Shown piece after piece: positions 1 to 6,116 of a DNA stretch of 6,397 nucleotides. The notes under the pieces are model-generated. The model had not been told where the DNA came from and ran no database searches. It worked only from the letters and a program-made list of their open reading frames with translations. Source of the stretch: Nitrospirae bacterium RIFCSPLOW2_12_42_9. Its GTDB lineage: Bacteria > Nitrospirota > 9FT-COMBO-42-15 > HDB-SIOI813. Position numbers and translations under genes: made by a program. The stretch spans positions 1 to 6,397 of the forward strand of contig MHER01000147.1 of the NCBI GenBank assembly GCA_001805205.1, in the 5' to 3' direction. Each line of letters begins with the position of its first letter. Position 1 is the first letter of the stretch.

Positions 1-789
1 CTGGAAAGTTACGCCAGCATATTTAACGTGGTGGAGAAAGTCAGACCGGACGAATTCTATCATCTGGCAGCTCAAAGCTTTGTGAGTTATTCTTTTGAAG
101 ATGAATTCTCTACCATCCTTTCAAACATAAATGGGACTCATTATGTATTATCTGCATTAAAGCAAAAAGCCCCTGATTGCAGATTTTACTTTGCCGCTTC
201 GAGTGAGATGTTCGGAAAGGTTAATGAATCGCCGCAGAACGAAAACACACCCTTTAACCCGAGATCTCCCTATGGGATATCCAAGGTTGCCGGATTCCAT
301 CTTACCAAGAATTACAGAGAAACCTATGGTTTACATGCATCGAGCGGTATACTTTTCAATCATGAGTCACCGAGGCGTGGAGCTGAGTTTGTTACCCGGA
401 AGATTACATCACAAGCTGCCAGGATTAAACTGGGCATAGAGGAAAGGATCAAGCTGGGGAACTTAGAGGCAAAAAGGGATTGGGGTTTTGCAGCAGAATA
501 TGTAAAAGCCATGTGGATTATGTTGCAGCAGGAGAAACCTGACGATTACGTAATAGGAACCGGTGAATGCCATTCGGTAAAGGAATTTTTAGAGGCAGCA
601 TTCCATTATGTAGAACTCGATCCTGATAAATACCTTGAGATAGACGAGACTTTATATCGACCATCTGAGATAATGTTGCTGCAGGCCGATGCATCAAAGG
701 CAAAAAAGGCGCTTGGCTGGGTTCCTGAGGTGTCTTTTAAGGAACTTGTCAAACTCATGGTGGATAGCGACCTGAAGAGATTTTCATAA
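1..789 (+). CDS. GDP-mannose 4,6-dehydratase homologue, 5' end outside window
   Basis: The frame is open from base 1 and encodes 262 residues, so a first in-frame GTG at 28 is not the real start. Family role: NADP-dependent conversion of GDP-D-mannose to GDP-4-keto-6-deoxy-D-mannose, a cytoplasmic precursor step for fucose, rhamnose, perosamine and related sugars. Visible SDR features, counted from base 1: AASSEMFGK with Ser67 and Glu69, the Tyr91-x3-Lys95 pair in SPYGISK, and the GMD signature [12 protein letters not shown] at 116-127 followed by FVTRKI. Roughly 65-70 N-terminal residues, including the GxxGxxG nucleotide-binding loop, are missing only because the window begins here. It is a divergent paralogue of the GMD at 1668-2714: in the central block I count about 61 of 83 identical residues. 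It lacks that protein's last ~20 residues. Its stop TAA shares one base with the next ATG. Family assignment is firm; that it performs the same reaction as its paralogue is inferred. Confidence 0.88.
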   Translation: MESYASIFNVVEKVRPDEFYHLAAQSFVSYSFEDEFSTILSNINGTHYVLSALKQKAPDCRFYFAASSEMFGKVNESPQNENTPFNPRSPYGISKVAGFHLTKNYRETYGLHASSGILFNHESPRRGAEFVTRKITSQAARIKLGIEERIKLGNLEAKRDWGFAAEYVKAMWIMLQQEKPDDYVIGTGECHSVKEFLEAAFHYVELDPDKYLEIDETLYRPSEIMLLQADASKAKKALGWVPEVSFKELVKLMVDSDLKRFS

Positions 790-1637
790 TGGTTGTGATA
801 TTCCTTCATATCCCCAAGACAGCGGGAACCACTTTACGTAAGATCATAAATCAGAATTATGACAAAAGATCTGTCTGTTCAATATACCCAAAACCAGGAG
901 AAAAGACTCTTGAGATTTTTAAAAGCCTTTCTGAAGCCAGGAAGAGAAAGATAATGTTCCTCTCCGGGCACTTTCTCTTTGGGATTCATGAACTTTTGCC
1001 ATTTCCATCTACATATATTACCTTTTTGCGCGATCCGGTCGATAGGGTAATCTCTTTCTATCACTTTATTCTTAGAAATCCAAAACATTACCTCCATAAT
1101 AAGGTTAAGTCCAGGAAGATGGGCCTGGAAGAATTTATCCGGAGTAATATTACAAATGAGACTTTCAATGAGCAGACCGCCCTTATCGCAGGGAGTAAGA
1201 AGGGTGTAAATCGCCTGGAAATTGCAAAAGAAAATATCCGGAATAATTTTTCATTTATTGGTTTCACAGAGATGTTTGATGAGAGCCTGATGCTGCTAAA
1301 GAGGACTCTGGGATGGGGGAATGTTTTTTACACGAGAGAGAATGTTGCCAGGAACAGGCCGGTTAAGGAACGTATATCAGGTGGGACAGCGAAGCTAATA
1401 GAAGAAAAAAATATGCGGGATATTGAACTTTATAAATATGCCAGAGAGCTTTTTGAAGAGAAAATCAGAGAACAGGGAACTACATTTACAGAAGAAATCA
1501 CCAGGTTTGAGTCATTAAATAGTAGATGTAATAAGATATTATCACCATTTAACAGGATACCTTTTCCTTCTAATTTGAAATGGAAGATCGAAGGTTTGAT
1601 TACAAAAGGTTTTTCAAAAATATATTATAGAACTTAA
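789..1637 (+). CDS. PAPS-dependent sulfotransferase family protein
   Basis: A 282-aa protein of the Sulfotransfer_2 / carbohydrate sulfotransferase type, which moves sulfate from PAPS to a sugar hydroxyl. The 5'-phosphosulfate loop is HIPKTAGTTL at 7-16. The 3'-phosphate motif is LRDPVDRVISFYHF at 80-93, with Arg81 and Ser89 as likely ligands. SGHFLFG at 59-65 carries a His61 that could be the catalytic base by analogy with heparan sulfate 2-O-sulfotransferases. FNEQTALIAG (126-135) and FIGFTEMFDESLMLLKR (156-172) are further family landmarks. No signal peptide or membrane helix is evident, so it is probably cytoplasmic. The start ATG overlaps the previous stop (TAATG), with only a weak GAAGAGA upstream, suggesting translational coupling. 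Sampled 60-base lines are 30-43% GC, lower than the following GMD. The acceptor is unknown; its place between two GMD genes suggests a deoxysugar or neighbouring residue of the same glycan. Confidence 0.88.
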   Translation: MVVIFLHIPKTAGTTLRKIINQNYDKRSVCSIYPKPGEKTLEIFKSLSEARKRKIMFLSGHFLFGIHELLPFPSTYITFLRDPVDRVISFYHFILRNPKHYLHNKVKSRKMGLEEFIRSNITNETFNEQTALIAGSKKGVNRLEIAKENIRNNFSFIGFTEMFDESLMLLKRTLGWGNVFYTRENVARNRPVKERISGGTAKLIEEKNMRDIELYKYARELFEEKIREQGTTFTEEITRFESLNSRCNKILSPFNRIPFPSNLKWKIEGLITKGFSKIYYRT

Positions 1638-1652
1638 ATCGGTTGCTATAGG

Positions 1653-1659
1653 AAAGGAG
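1653..1659 (+). promoter_or_regulatory. Shine-Dalgarno site of the intact GMD gene
   Basis: AAAGGAG lies 8 bases before the ATG at 1668 and fixes that start. It is the strongest ribosome binding site in the plus-strand operon and falls in the 30-base gap after the sulfotransferase gene. Confidence 0.75.
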
Positions 1660-1667
1660 ATGTTTAA

Positions 1668-2714
1668 ATGAAAAAGGCATTACTCTCAGGCATTACAGGA
1701 CAGGACGGCTCATATCTCGTTGAATTATTACTCTCCAGGGGATATGAGGTGCATGGGATCATAAGACGGTCCAGTACATTCAACACCGGCCGTATTGATC
1801 ATCTCTACAGAGATCCCCATATTCCCGAGGCAAAGCTCTTTCTCCACTACGGGGACCTGAGTGACGGGACAGCCCTCAGGAGGGTGATAGAACATGTTCA
1901 GCCGGATGAGATATACAATTTAGGGGCGCAGTCTCATGTGATGGTCTCCTTTGAGGAGCCTGAATATACTGTGGATGTGGATGCACTCGGGACTCTCCGC
2001 CTGTTGGAAGCCATGAGGGATTATCAGGAGAGGAGGGGAAAAAAGGTCAGGTTCTATCAGGCCGCTTCCTCAGAGATGTTCGGGAAGGTGAGGGAGATCC
2101 CGCAGAAGGAGACAACGCCTTTCTACCCGCGAAGCCCCTATGGATGTGCGAAGGTCTTTGCCCACTGGCAGACAGTTAACTATCGTGAGGCATACGGTAT
2201 TTTTGCCTGCAACGGTATCCTCTTTAATCATGAATCCCCCCGCCGGGGAGAGACATTTGTAACCCGCAAGATCACTCGTGCAGCAACGAGGATAAAGCTC
2301 GGATTACAGGACAAGTTATATCTGGGTAATCTTGAGGCCAGAAGAGACTGGGGGTTTGCAGGTGATTATGTGGAGGCCATGTGGCTGATACTCCAACAGG
2401 ATGAACCGGATGATTATGTGATTGCCACAGGGGAGACGCACTCTGTTAAGGAATTTGTTGAGAAGGTGTTTAATAGTCTGGAATTGGACTGGGAAAAACA
2501 TGTACAGATTGACCACAGGTACTTCAGGCCGGCAGAGGTGGATATCCTGATGGGAGATGCGACCAAGGCCAGAGAGAAGCTGGGATGGGAGCCGAAGGTC
2601 AGGTTTGAGGATCTGGTCAAGATGATGGTAGAACATGACATGGAGCTGGCGAGTCAGGAGAAGACCCTCAGGGATGCGGGTCACAGGGTTGTGGAGAATA
2701 AGTGGAATAAGTAG
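1668..2714 (+). CDS. gmd: GDP-mannose 4,6-dehydratase
   Basis: A complete 348-aa extended-SDR enzyme of normal GMD length. It removes water from GDP-D-mannose to give GDP-4-keto-6-deoxy-D-mannose using bound NADP. The Rossmann loop GITGQDG is at 8-14, followed by [15 protein letters not shown] (33-47), a GMD-type NADP-binding segment. The catalytic set is Ser134 and Glu136 in AASSEMFGK, with Tyr158 and Lys162 in [27 protein letters not shown] (183-202) and RRDWGF (225-230) are GMD signatures. The start is set by AAAGGAG 8 bases upstream. The gene follows the sulfotransferase by 30 bases and precedes a glycosyltransferase by 7. It is more GC-rich than its neighbours (two sampled lines gave 53% and 58%). 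A partner reductase, epimerase or aminotransferase that would define the final sugar is not in the window, so fucose, rhamnose, perosamine and others all remain possible. Confidence 0.95.
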   Translation: MKKALLSGITGQDGSYLVELLLSRGYEVHGIIRRSSTFNTGRIDHLYRDPHIPEAKLFLHYGDLSDGTALRRVIEHVQPDEIYNLGAQSHVMVSFEEPEYTVDVDALGTLRLLEAMRDYQERRGKKVRFYQAASSEMFGKVREIPQKETTPFYPRSPYGCAKVFAHWQTVNYREAYGIFACNGILFNHESPRRGETFVTRKITRAATRIKLGLQDKLYLGNLEARRDWGFAGDYVEAMWLILQQDEPDDYVIATGETHSVKEFVEKVFNSLELDWEKHVQIDHRYFRPAEVDILMGDATKAREKLGWEPKVRFEDLVKMMVEHDMELASQEKTLRDAGHRVVENKWNK

Positions 2715-2721
2715 GGTTTTG

Positions 2722-3906
2722 ATGCTGGTAAGTATTATTACACCATCTTTTAATCACGGGCGATTCATTGAGAAGACTATCAGAAGTGTCCTTGAGCAGG
2801 ACTATCCTCATATTGAATATATAGTGATGGACGGCGGGTCAACGGATGGTACGATAGATATTCTCAAAAGATACGGAGACCGTATCAAATGGCGGACAGA
2901 GCCGGATGCAGGTCAGTCAGATGCGATAAATAAAGGCTTTTGCATGGCAAAGGGTGAGATTGTGGCGTGGCTTAATTCAGATGATTACTATCAGCCAGGG
3001 GCAATCAGGAAGGTTGTGGAAATATTTATAAATGGGCCTTCCGCTGCTATGGTTTATGGTGATGGGTATTGGGTTGATGAGGCCGGCAAATGGGAGATGC
3101 CTTATGGAGATGAGCCCTTTTTTGATTTATGGAAGATGATTCATCTCTATAATTTTATCTTTCAGTCTTCTGCTTTTATACGGAGGGATGCGTTATTTTC
3201 TGCCGGTCTTTTAGACCAGCAGTATTCCTATACTATGGACTGGGACCTATGGATCCGTCTCTCGAAGGCTGGAAGGATTATTCATATACCTGAAAAATTG
3301 TCCTGTGCAAGGGTATACCCCGGGACGAAGACCCAGTCAGGGGGTTGGAGGAGATGGCGGGAGATTAAAAATATTTCAAGAAGGTATGGTGATTACAGAT
3401 GGCCGCCGGCGATCTTTTTGCATGTCCCGAAGGGATTTCTGAAAAACCACAGGGGTAATTATACTGCCCCTGTTAAGGGAGCAGTTTCAACCGGTAAGAG
3501 GCTCCTTTATCCTGTAACCATGGGAGGTGCCTCTGGTTTCTATCAGGATGGATATATGAGCAGGAGGGGATTTATCTCGCTCCCTTTGATTAAAGAGGCA
3601 AAGTCTTTAGTCCTACAGATTGAGCCTGTAATTTCCGGGAAGGTTTGGCTGAAGATTAATAAAAGAGGAAAAGAGATGTTCTCGATGAATGAGCATACTC
3701 AGGTTTTTGAAATAACCTTAGAGGATGACTTAAAAGAGAGGGAGTTTCTCCATTTAGAATTCAGGTCTGCATCTTCTAAAAAACTTCCGGCCACGTCCTT
3801 ATATCCCTATCCCAGGAGGGTATCTTTTTGTGTGAAGGATTTATATTATCTGACTGCGGATGGGCGGATTATTAAAGATCTGGGGTTTCCAAATTTAATC
3901 CGGTAA
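2722..3906 (+). CDS. Family 2 glycosyltransferase with extra C-terminal domain
   Basis: A 394-aa protein. Residues 1 to about 230 form a GT-A fold glycosyltransferase: SIITPSFNHGRFIEKTIRSV (4-23) opens the nucleotide-binding half, MDGGSTDGT is at 36-44, the DXD-like metal/nucleotide site is NSDD at 85-88, and MDWDLWIRL at 172-180 supplies the acidic acceptor-side motif. Residues ~270-385 are additional. They begin GFYQDGYMSRRGFISLPL and alternate hydrophobic and polar stretches, as in a beta-sandwich, perhaps a carbohydrate-binding or scaffold domain. No membrane helix is seen. The frame is open further upstream to 2635, but those residues overlap the GMD C-terminus and resemble nothing; homology begins at the ATG at 2722. 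TTG at 2719 is an alternative start. No good Shine-Dalgarno is present, and the 7-base gap from the GMD stop suggests coupling. Donor sugar and linkage cannot be read from the sequence. Confidence 0.87.
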   Translation: MLVSIITPSFNHGRFIEKTIRSVLEQDYPHIEYIVMDGGSTDGTIDILKRYGDRIKWRTEPDAGQSDAINKGFCMAKGEIVAWLNSDDYYQPGAIRKVVEIFINGPSAAMVYGDGYWVDEAGKWEMPYGDEPFFDLWKMIHLYNFIFQSSAFIRRDALFSAGLLDQQYSYTMDWDLWIRLSKAGRIIHIPEKLSCARVYPGTKTQSGGWRRWREIKNISRRYGDYRWPPAIFLHVPKGFLKNHRGNYTAPVKGAVSTGKRLLYPVTMGGASGFYQDGYMSRRGFISLPLIKEAKSLVLQIEPVISGKVWLKINKRGKEMFSMNEHTQVFEITLEDDLKEREFLHLEFRSASSKKLPATSLYPYPRRVSFCVKDLYYLTADGRIIKDLGFPNLIR

Positions 3907-3942
3907 GTCAGGTAGTGGCTATCGCTAATTTTCAATGGTTAT

Positions 3943-4845
3943 ATGGTCAATGTAGCATATAGTGTTGTGATCCCGAATCTTCATTCTCCACGGATTGGAG
4001 AGGTGCTGGAGGCCCTTGGACGGCAGGAGGGGGTGGATGGGGAGTATGAGATCCTGGTTGTGGGACGGGATCGTTACGACCTTGTTCGCCGGCAGGAGGC
4101 TAAAGACGGACGCATCAGATTTCTTGAGTCCGAGAGAAACCTTAATGCAGCAGAGGCAAGGAATAGGGGGATAAAGGCGGCTCAGGGGAAGGTTATTTTC
4201 TTTATTGATGCTGACTGTATAGCTGAAGAGAACTGGATGATTTCATTATTAGGGGCATATCGTAATGGGTTTAAAGTTGTGGGCGGCCCTATCTGGTTTG
4301 ATAGCGGGCCATACTGGATCTTATGTGACAATGTAGCCCATTTCCATGATCTCCTTCCGGATATCGGCAGGGGACCAAACAGGCATTTCATGCAACCCAC
4401 TGCAAATCTAATGATTGAAAAGGGAGTTTTTGATAAGGTGGGTCTCTTTAATGAAGGCATCCCTCCTGGTGAGGATTTTGATATGGCCATGAGGGTTAGG
4501 CAGGCAGGCTATGACCTGTTTTTTGAACCTGAAGCTATGGTAATACATAGGCCTGTGCGGAATAGTTTAAAGGCTGTGATTGGCCATTCAGCAAGCTGGG
4601 CACGTCAATCCATCCGGGTGCGCACAATGTTCCGGAAGGAGCTCAGTACCCCCTGGTTTCTCTTTCAACCGATGGTACTGCGTGTTCTCTCTCCGCTGAT
4701 TGCATTGGCTGTAACCGGCAAGATATTTCTTAGGCATCCCTCGGTGCGGCGATACTGGCATACATTTCCTGTGATTTTTCTGGCCAAGCTGGTCTGGTGC
4801 TGGGTAGCGGCAAGTGAAGTAGCAGCAGGGAGGCATGATAAATGA
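3943..4845 (+). CDS. Membrane-associated family 2 glycosyltransferase
   Basis: A 300-aa GT-A protein. SVVIPNLHSPRIGEVLEALG (7-26) is the N-terminal strand and helix. LNAAEARNRGIKAAQGKVIFFIDADC (67-92) includes the metal-binding DAD at 89-91. PTANLMIEKGVFDKVGLFNE (152-171) and GEDFDMAMRVRQAGY (176-190) form the acceptor side with the ED motif. The C-terminus has hydrophobic stretches at about 239-264 and 274-291, probably anchoring the enzyme at the inner face of the cytoplasmic membrane, where it would extend a lipid-linked glycan. ATG 3943 is the first start after an in-frame stop at 3913-3915. No Shine-Dalgarno is visible, so translation may be weak or coupled. It follows the previous glycosyltransferase by 36 bases, and 27 bases separate its stop from the radical SAM remnant. 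The donor and acceptor are unknown. Confidence 0.87.
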   Translation: MVNVAYSVVIPNLHSPRIGEVLEALGRQEGVDGEYEILVVGRDRYDLVRRQEAKDGRIRFLESERNLNAAEARNRGIKAAQGKVIFFIDADCIAEENWMISLLGAYRNGFKVVGGPIWFDSGPYWILCDNVAHFHDLLPDIGRGPNRHFMQPTANLMIEKGVFDKVGLFNEGIPPGEDFDMAMRVRQAGYDLFFEPEAMVIHRPVRNSLKAVIGHSASWARQSIRVRTMFRKELSTPWFLFQPMVLRVLSPLIALAVTGKIFLRHPSVRRYWHTFPVIFLAKLVWCWVAASEVAAGRHDK

Positions 4846-4872
4846 GGCTAAAGTCCGGGAAGGATACAAAGT

Positions 4873-5088
4873 TTGGGCTGGAAGATGCATAACAAATTAA
4901 CTCGTTTCTCAAGGGTGGTCTGGCATTACAAACGTGGCAGCAAAAGGTTGCCATATGGACCACTGCGTTTGTGGATCGAGCCTACATCCTACTGCAATCT
5001 GAAATGTCCCATGTGCACGAGTAAGGATATTCCGGAAGATAAGATAGGTTATATGCTGATTACTCATTTTCGGAAATGGTTAAGTTGA
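4873..5088 (+). pseudogene. Radical SAM enzyme, truncated N-terminal remnant
   Basis: Only about 71 residues remain of a protein family usually several hundred long. LWIEPTSYCNLKCPMC (33-48 from the TTG at 4873) is the radical SAM core start, with the CX3CX2C iron-sulfur cluster ligands at 41, 45 and 48. KIGYM matches the segment that normally leads into the next core helix. The frame stops at 5086-5088 and no further radical SAM motif appears anywhere downstream. TTG 4873 has GGGAAGGA 8 bases upstream (4857-4864); ATG 4885 is the alternative start. In full form it would have been the sixth gene of the glycan operon, perhaps a sugar- or peptide-modifying enzyme of the SPASM-like group common in such clusters. 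It cannot be functional as an enzyme because most of the barrel is missing. Its end overlaps hepT on the other strand, so insertion of that block is the likely cause. Confidence 0.8.
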
Positions 5089-5533
5089 AATTTTCAGGAT
5101 TGGTAAGGAGGGATTTAATATGCTGTATAAAAGTTTCTATATCCTTGAGGTCATTCTGAATGATCCCATGTAGTTCTGTAACAGTTATTTCTGAATATAC
5201 GTGTACCATACGGTTTCTGTATCCGGCCATATTTAAGAGAGGACCATTGGCAAAATCAGAAGGTACAATACTGTTTTCTCCAAGTAATCTTGCTATGTCT
5301 TTATATCTCTCTGGTCGTGTACCAGGTATTCTCGACAGGATATGGTTGCCTATATCCATTATGGCTTCAAGGGCCTGGTGCAGATCAAAAAAGACAATCT
5401 TAAAGTTGTCTTTAACTTCTTTAAATGTTTCAATTGGTATTCCTTTAAACCGTTCAAGGCTTTTTAGTGATTCTTCAATAAGTAGAAGTAGTTTCTCAAG
5501 TTTCTCTTTGTTAAGAGGCAGATGGTTTGTCAT
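5060..5533 (-). CDS. hepT: HepT-like HEPN toxin (DUF86 family)
   Basis: A 157-aa, mostly helical protein. Its key feature is AGYRNRMVHVYSEI at 103-116, giving the RX4HXY motif: Arg106, His111 and Tyr113. In characterised HepT proteins Arg and His form a ribonuclease site that acts on tRNA or mRNA, and the Tyr is AMPylated by the MntA antitoxin. Leucine-rich helices at about 8-30 and 36-66, and at 117-143, fit the HEPN bundle. The ATG at 5533 overlaps the mntA stop as ATGA, so translation is coupled; no strong separate ribosome site is seen. All motif residues are present, so the toxin is probably active. The last residues, from about 149 (NLTISENE), are antisense to the end of the radical SAM frame and may be acquired sequence at the junction. 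Family assignment is firm; toxicity in this host is inferred. Confidence 0.88.
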   Translation of the reverse strand: MTNHLPLNKEKLEKLLLLIEESLKSLERFKGIPIETFKEVKDNFKIVFFDLHQALEAIMDIGNHILSRIPGTRPERYKDIARLLGENSIVPSDFANGPLLNMAGYRNRMVHVYSEITVTELHGIIQNDLKDIETFIQHIKSLLTNPENFNLTISENE

Positions 5534-5928
5534 TTTCTTAAAAGAAGCGCCTCGCTATATTGACGACGCACTGGTTCAAAGTCCATATATTCTCTGGCAA
5601 TCTGTTCTTCATAGTTGGCACGAAAAACCGGATCAATTTCATAGAGGATTTTACCATGCTTGATTACTTCATATTGAAATGCAGGGGATGTTTGCTGCAT
5701 AAAGACAATGTCTACTTCGTTAGGGCCTGGAAATATGTCTGTGAATATATTGTATAACTTAGTATACAGATTAAGAGAATTTTTAAGTGTATCATGGCTC
5801 TGGAATACAACTCCTATATCGATATCGCTCATCGGGGTCGTTTGTCCGTGCAACTGAGAGCCAAAGAGATAGATGATGGCTATATCAAGATTTCGAAGAG
5901 TCTCAAGAGGGAGCTTAGGGATTTTCAT
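5530..5928 (-). CDS. mntA: MntA-like minimal nucleotidyltransferase antitoxin
   Basis: A 132-aa protein of the MNT/KNT DNA-polymerase-beta superfamily. YLFGSQLHGQTTPMSDIDIG at 20-39 contains the full GSX10DXD motif (Gly23, Ser24, Asp35, Asp37). EVDIVFM at 71-77 gives the third acidic residue, Asp73. These are the magnesium and ATP ligands that let MntA AMPylate the Tyr of the HepT RX4HXY motif and silence it. Gene order (antitoxin first) and the 4-base ATGA overlap with hepT match known pairs. The start ATG at 5928 is the only one possible: an in-frame TAG stands 12 bases before it (5938-5940). No Shine-Dalgarno is present; a candidate promoter at 5935-5963 would place the transcript start at or near the ATG itself. 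Since all catalytic residues are intact, active antitoxin is expected. Confidence 0.88.
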   Translation of the reverse strand: MKIPKLPLETLRNLDIAIIYLFGSQLHGQTTPMSDIDIGVVFQSHDTLKNSLNLYTKLYNIFTDIFPGPNEVDIVFMQQTSPAFQYEVIKHGKILYEIDPVFRANYEEQIAREYMDFEPVRRQYSEALLLRK

Positions 5929-5934
5929 GAATTT

Positions 5935-5963
5935 ATGCTATCAAAAATGAAAATGTATTGCAA
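5935..5963 (-). promoter_or_regulatory. Candidate promoter of mntA-hepT
   Basis: Read on the minus strand, TTGCAA (5963-5958) and TAGCAT (5940-5935) each match four of six consensus bases and are spaced by exactly 17. The predicted transcript start is at or beside the mntA ATG, consistent with the absence of a Shine-Dalgarno. An imperfectly spaced dyad, ATTGCA (5957-5962) and TGCAAT (5980-5985), overlaps the -35 element and could be an operator. This is motif matching in AT-rich DNA, so the call is weak. Confidence 0.25.
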
Positions 5964-6007
5964 GGTTAAGATGATTTAGTGCAATCTTTAGGTGTAATAA
6001 AGCCAGA

Positions 6008-6115
6008 TTATTTCTTTTGTAACTTTCTAAGTTTACGGTCGTATCGCAGAGTGAGGATGATACCAATAATGCCTAAAATACCCAAAACAGTTAATGCTAT
6101 ATCAATATTTGTCAT
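6008..6115 (-). CDS. 35-aa single-helix membrane microprotein
   Basis: This small gene starts at ATG 6115-6113 and encodes 35 residues: a hydrophobic stretch LTVLGILGIIGIILTL at about 8-23, then a strongly basic tail (RYDRKLRKLQKK). The pattern is a single transmembrane helix with the positive end expected in the cytoplasm. Support for it being real is the perfect GGAGGT Shine-Dalgarno 8 bases upstream, and its ATG one base after the stop of the 63-aa gene, so the two are almost certainly co-translated. The mntA start is 79 bases downstream on the same strand. I do not recognise the family. Such peptides include type I toxin-like membrane peptides and small subunits of membrane complexes; nothing here decides between them. 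Confidence 0.65.
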   Translation of the reverse strand: MTNIDIALTVLGILGIIGIILTLRYDRKLRKLQKK

Positions 6116-6116
6116 T

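Noticed and set aside
28..30. GTG as start of the first gene
   Set aside because: The frame is open to base 1 and the preceding nine codons align with GMD sequence, so the gene simply enters from the left.
2635..2721. Upstream extension of the first glycosyltransferase frame
   Set aside because: These 29 codons overlap the end of the GMD gene and give an Arg/Trp-rich sequence unlike the family; conserved sequence starts at the ATG at 2722.
4182..4963. Several minus-strand open frames opposite the second glycosyltransferase
   Set aside because: They are mirror frames of a clear glycosyltransferase gene and show no motif or ribosome site.
5160..5663. 167-codon plus-strand open frame
   Set aside because: It lies opposite hepT and mntA, both of which carry complete family motifs; its translation is serine- and leucine-rich without any recognisable feature.
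5957..5985. ATTGCA/TGCAAT inverted repeat as a terminator
   Set aside because: Six paired bases with a 17-base loop and no following U-run make a poor terminator; it is kept only as a possible operator.
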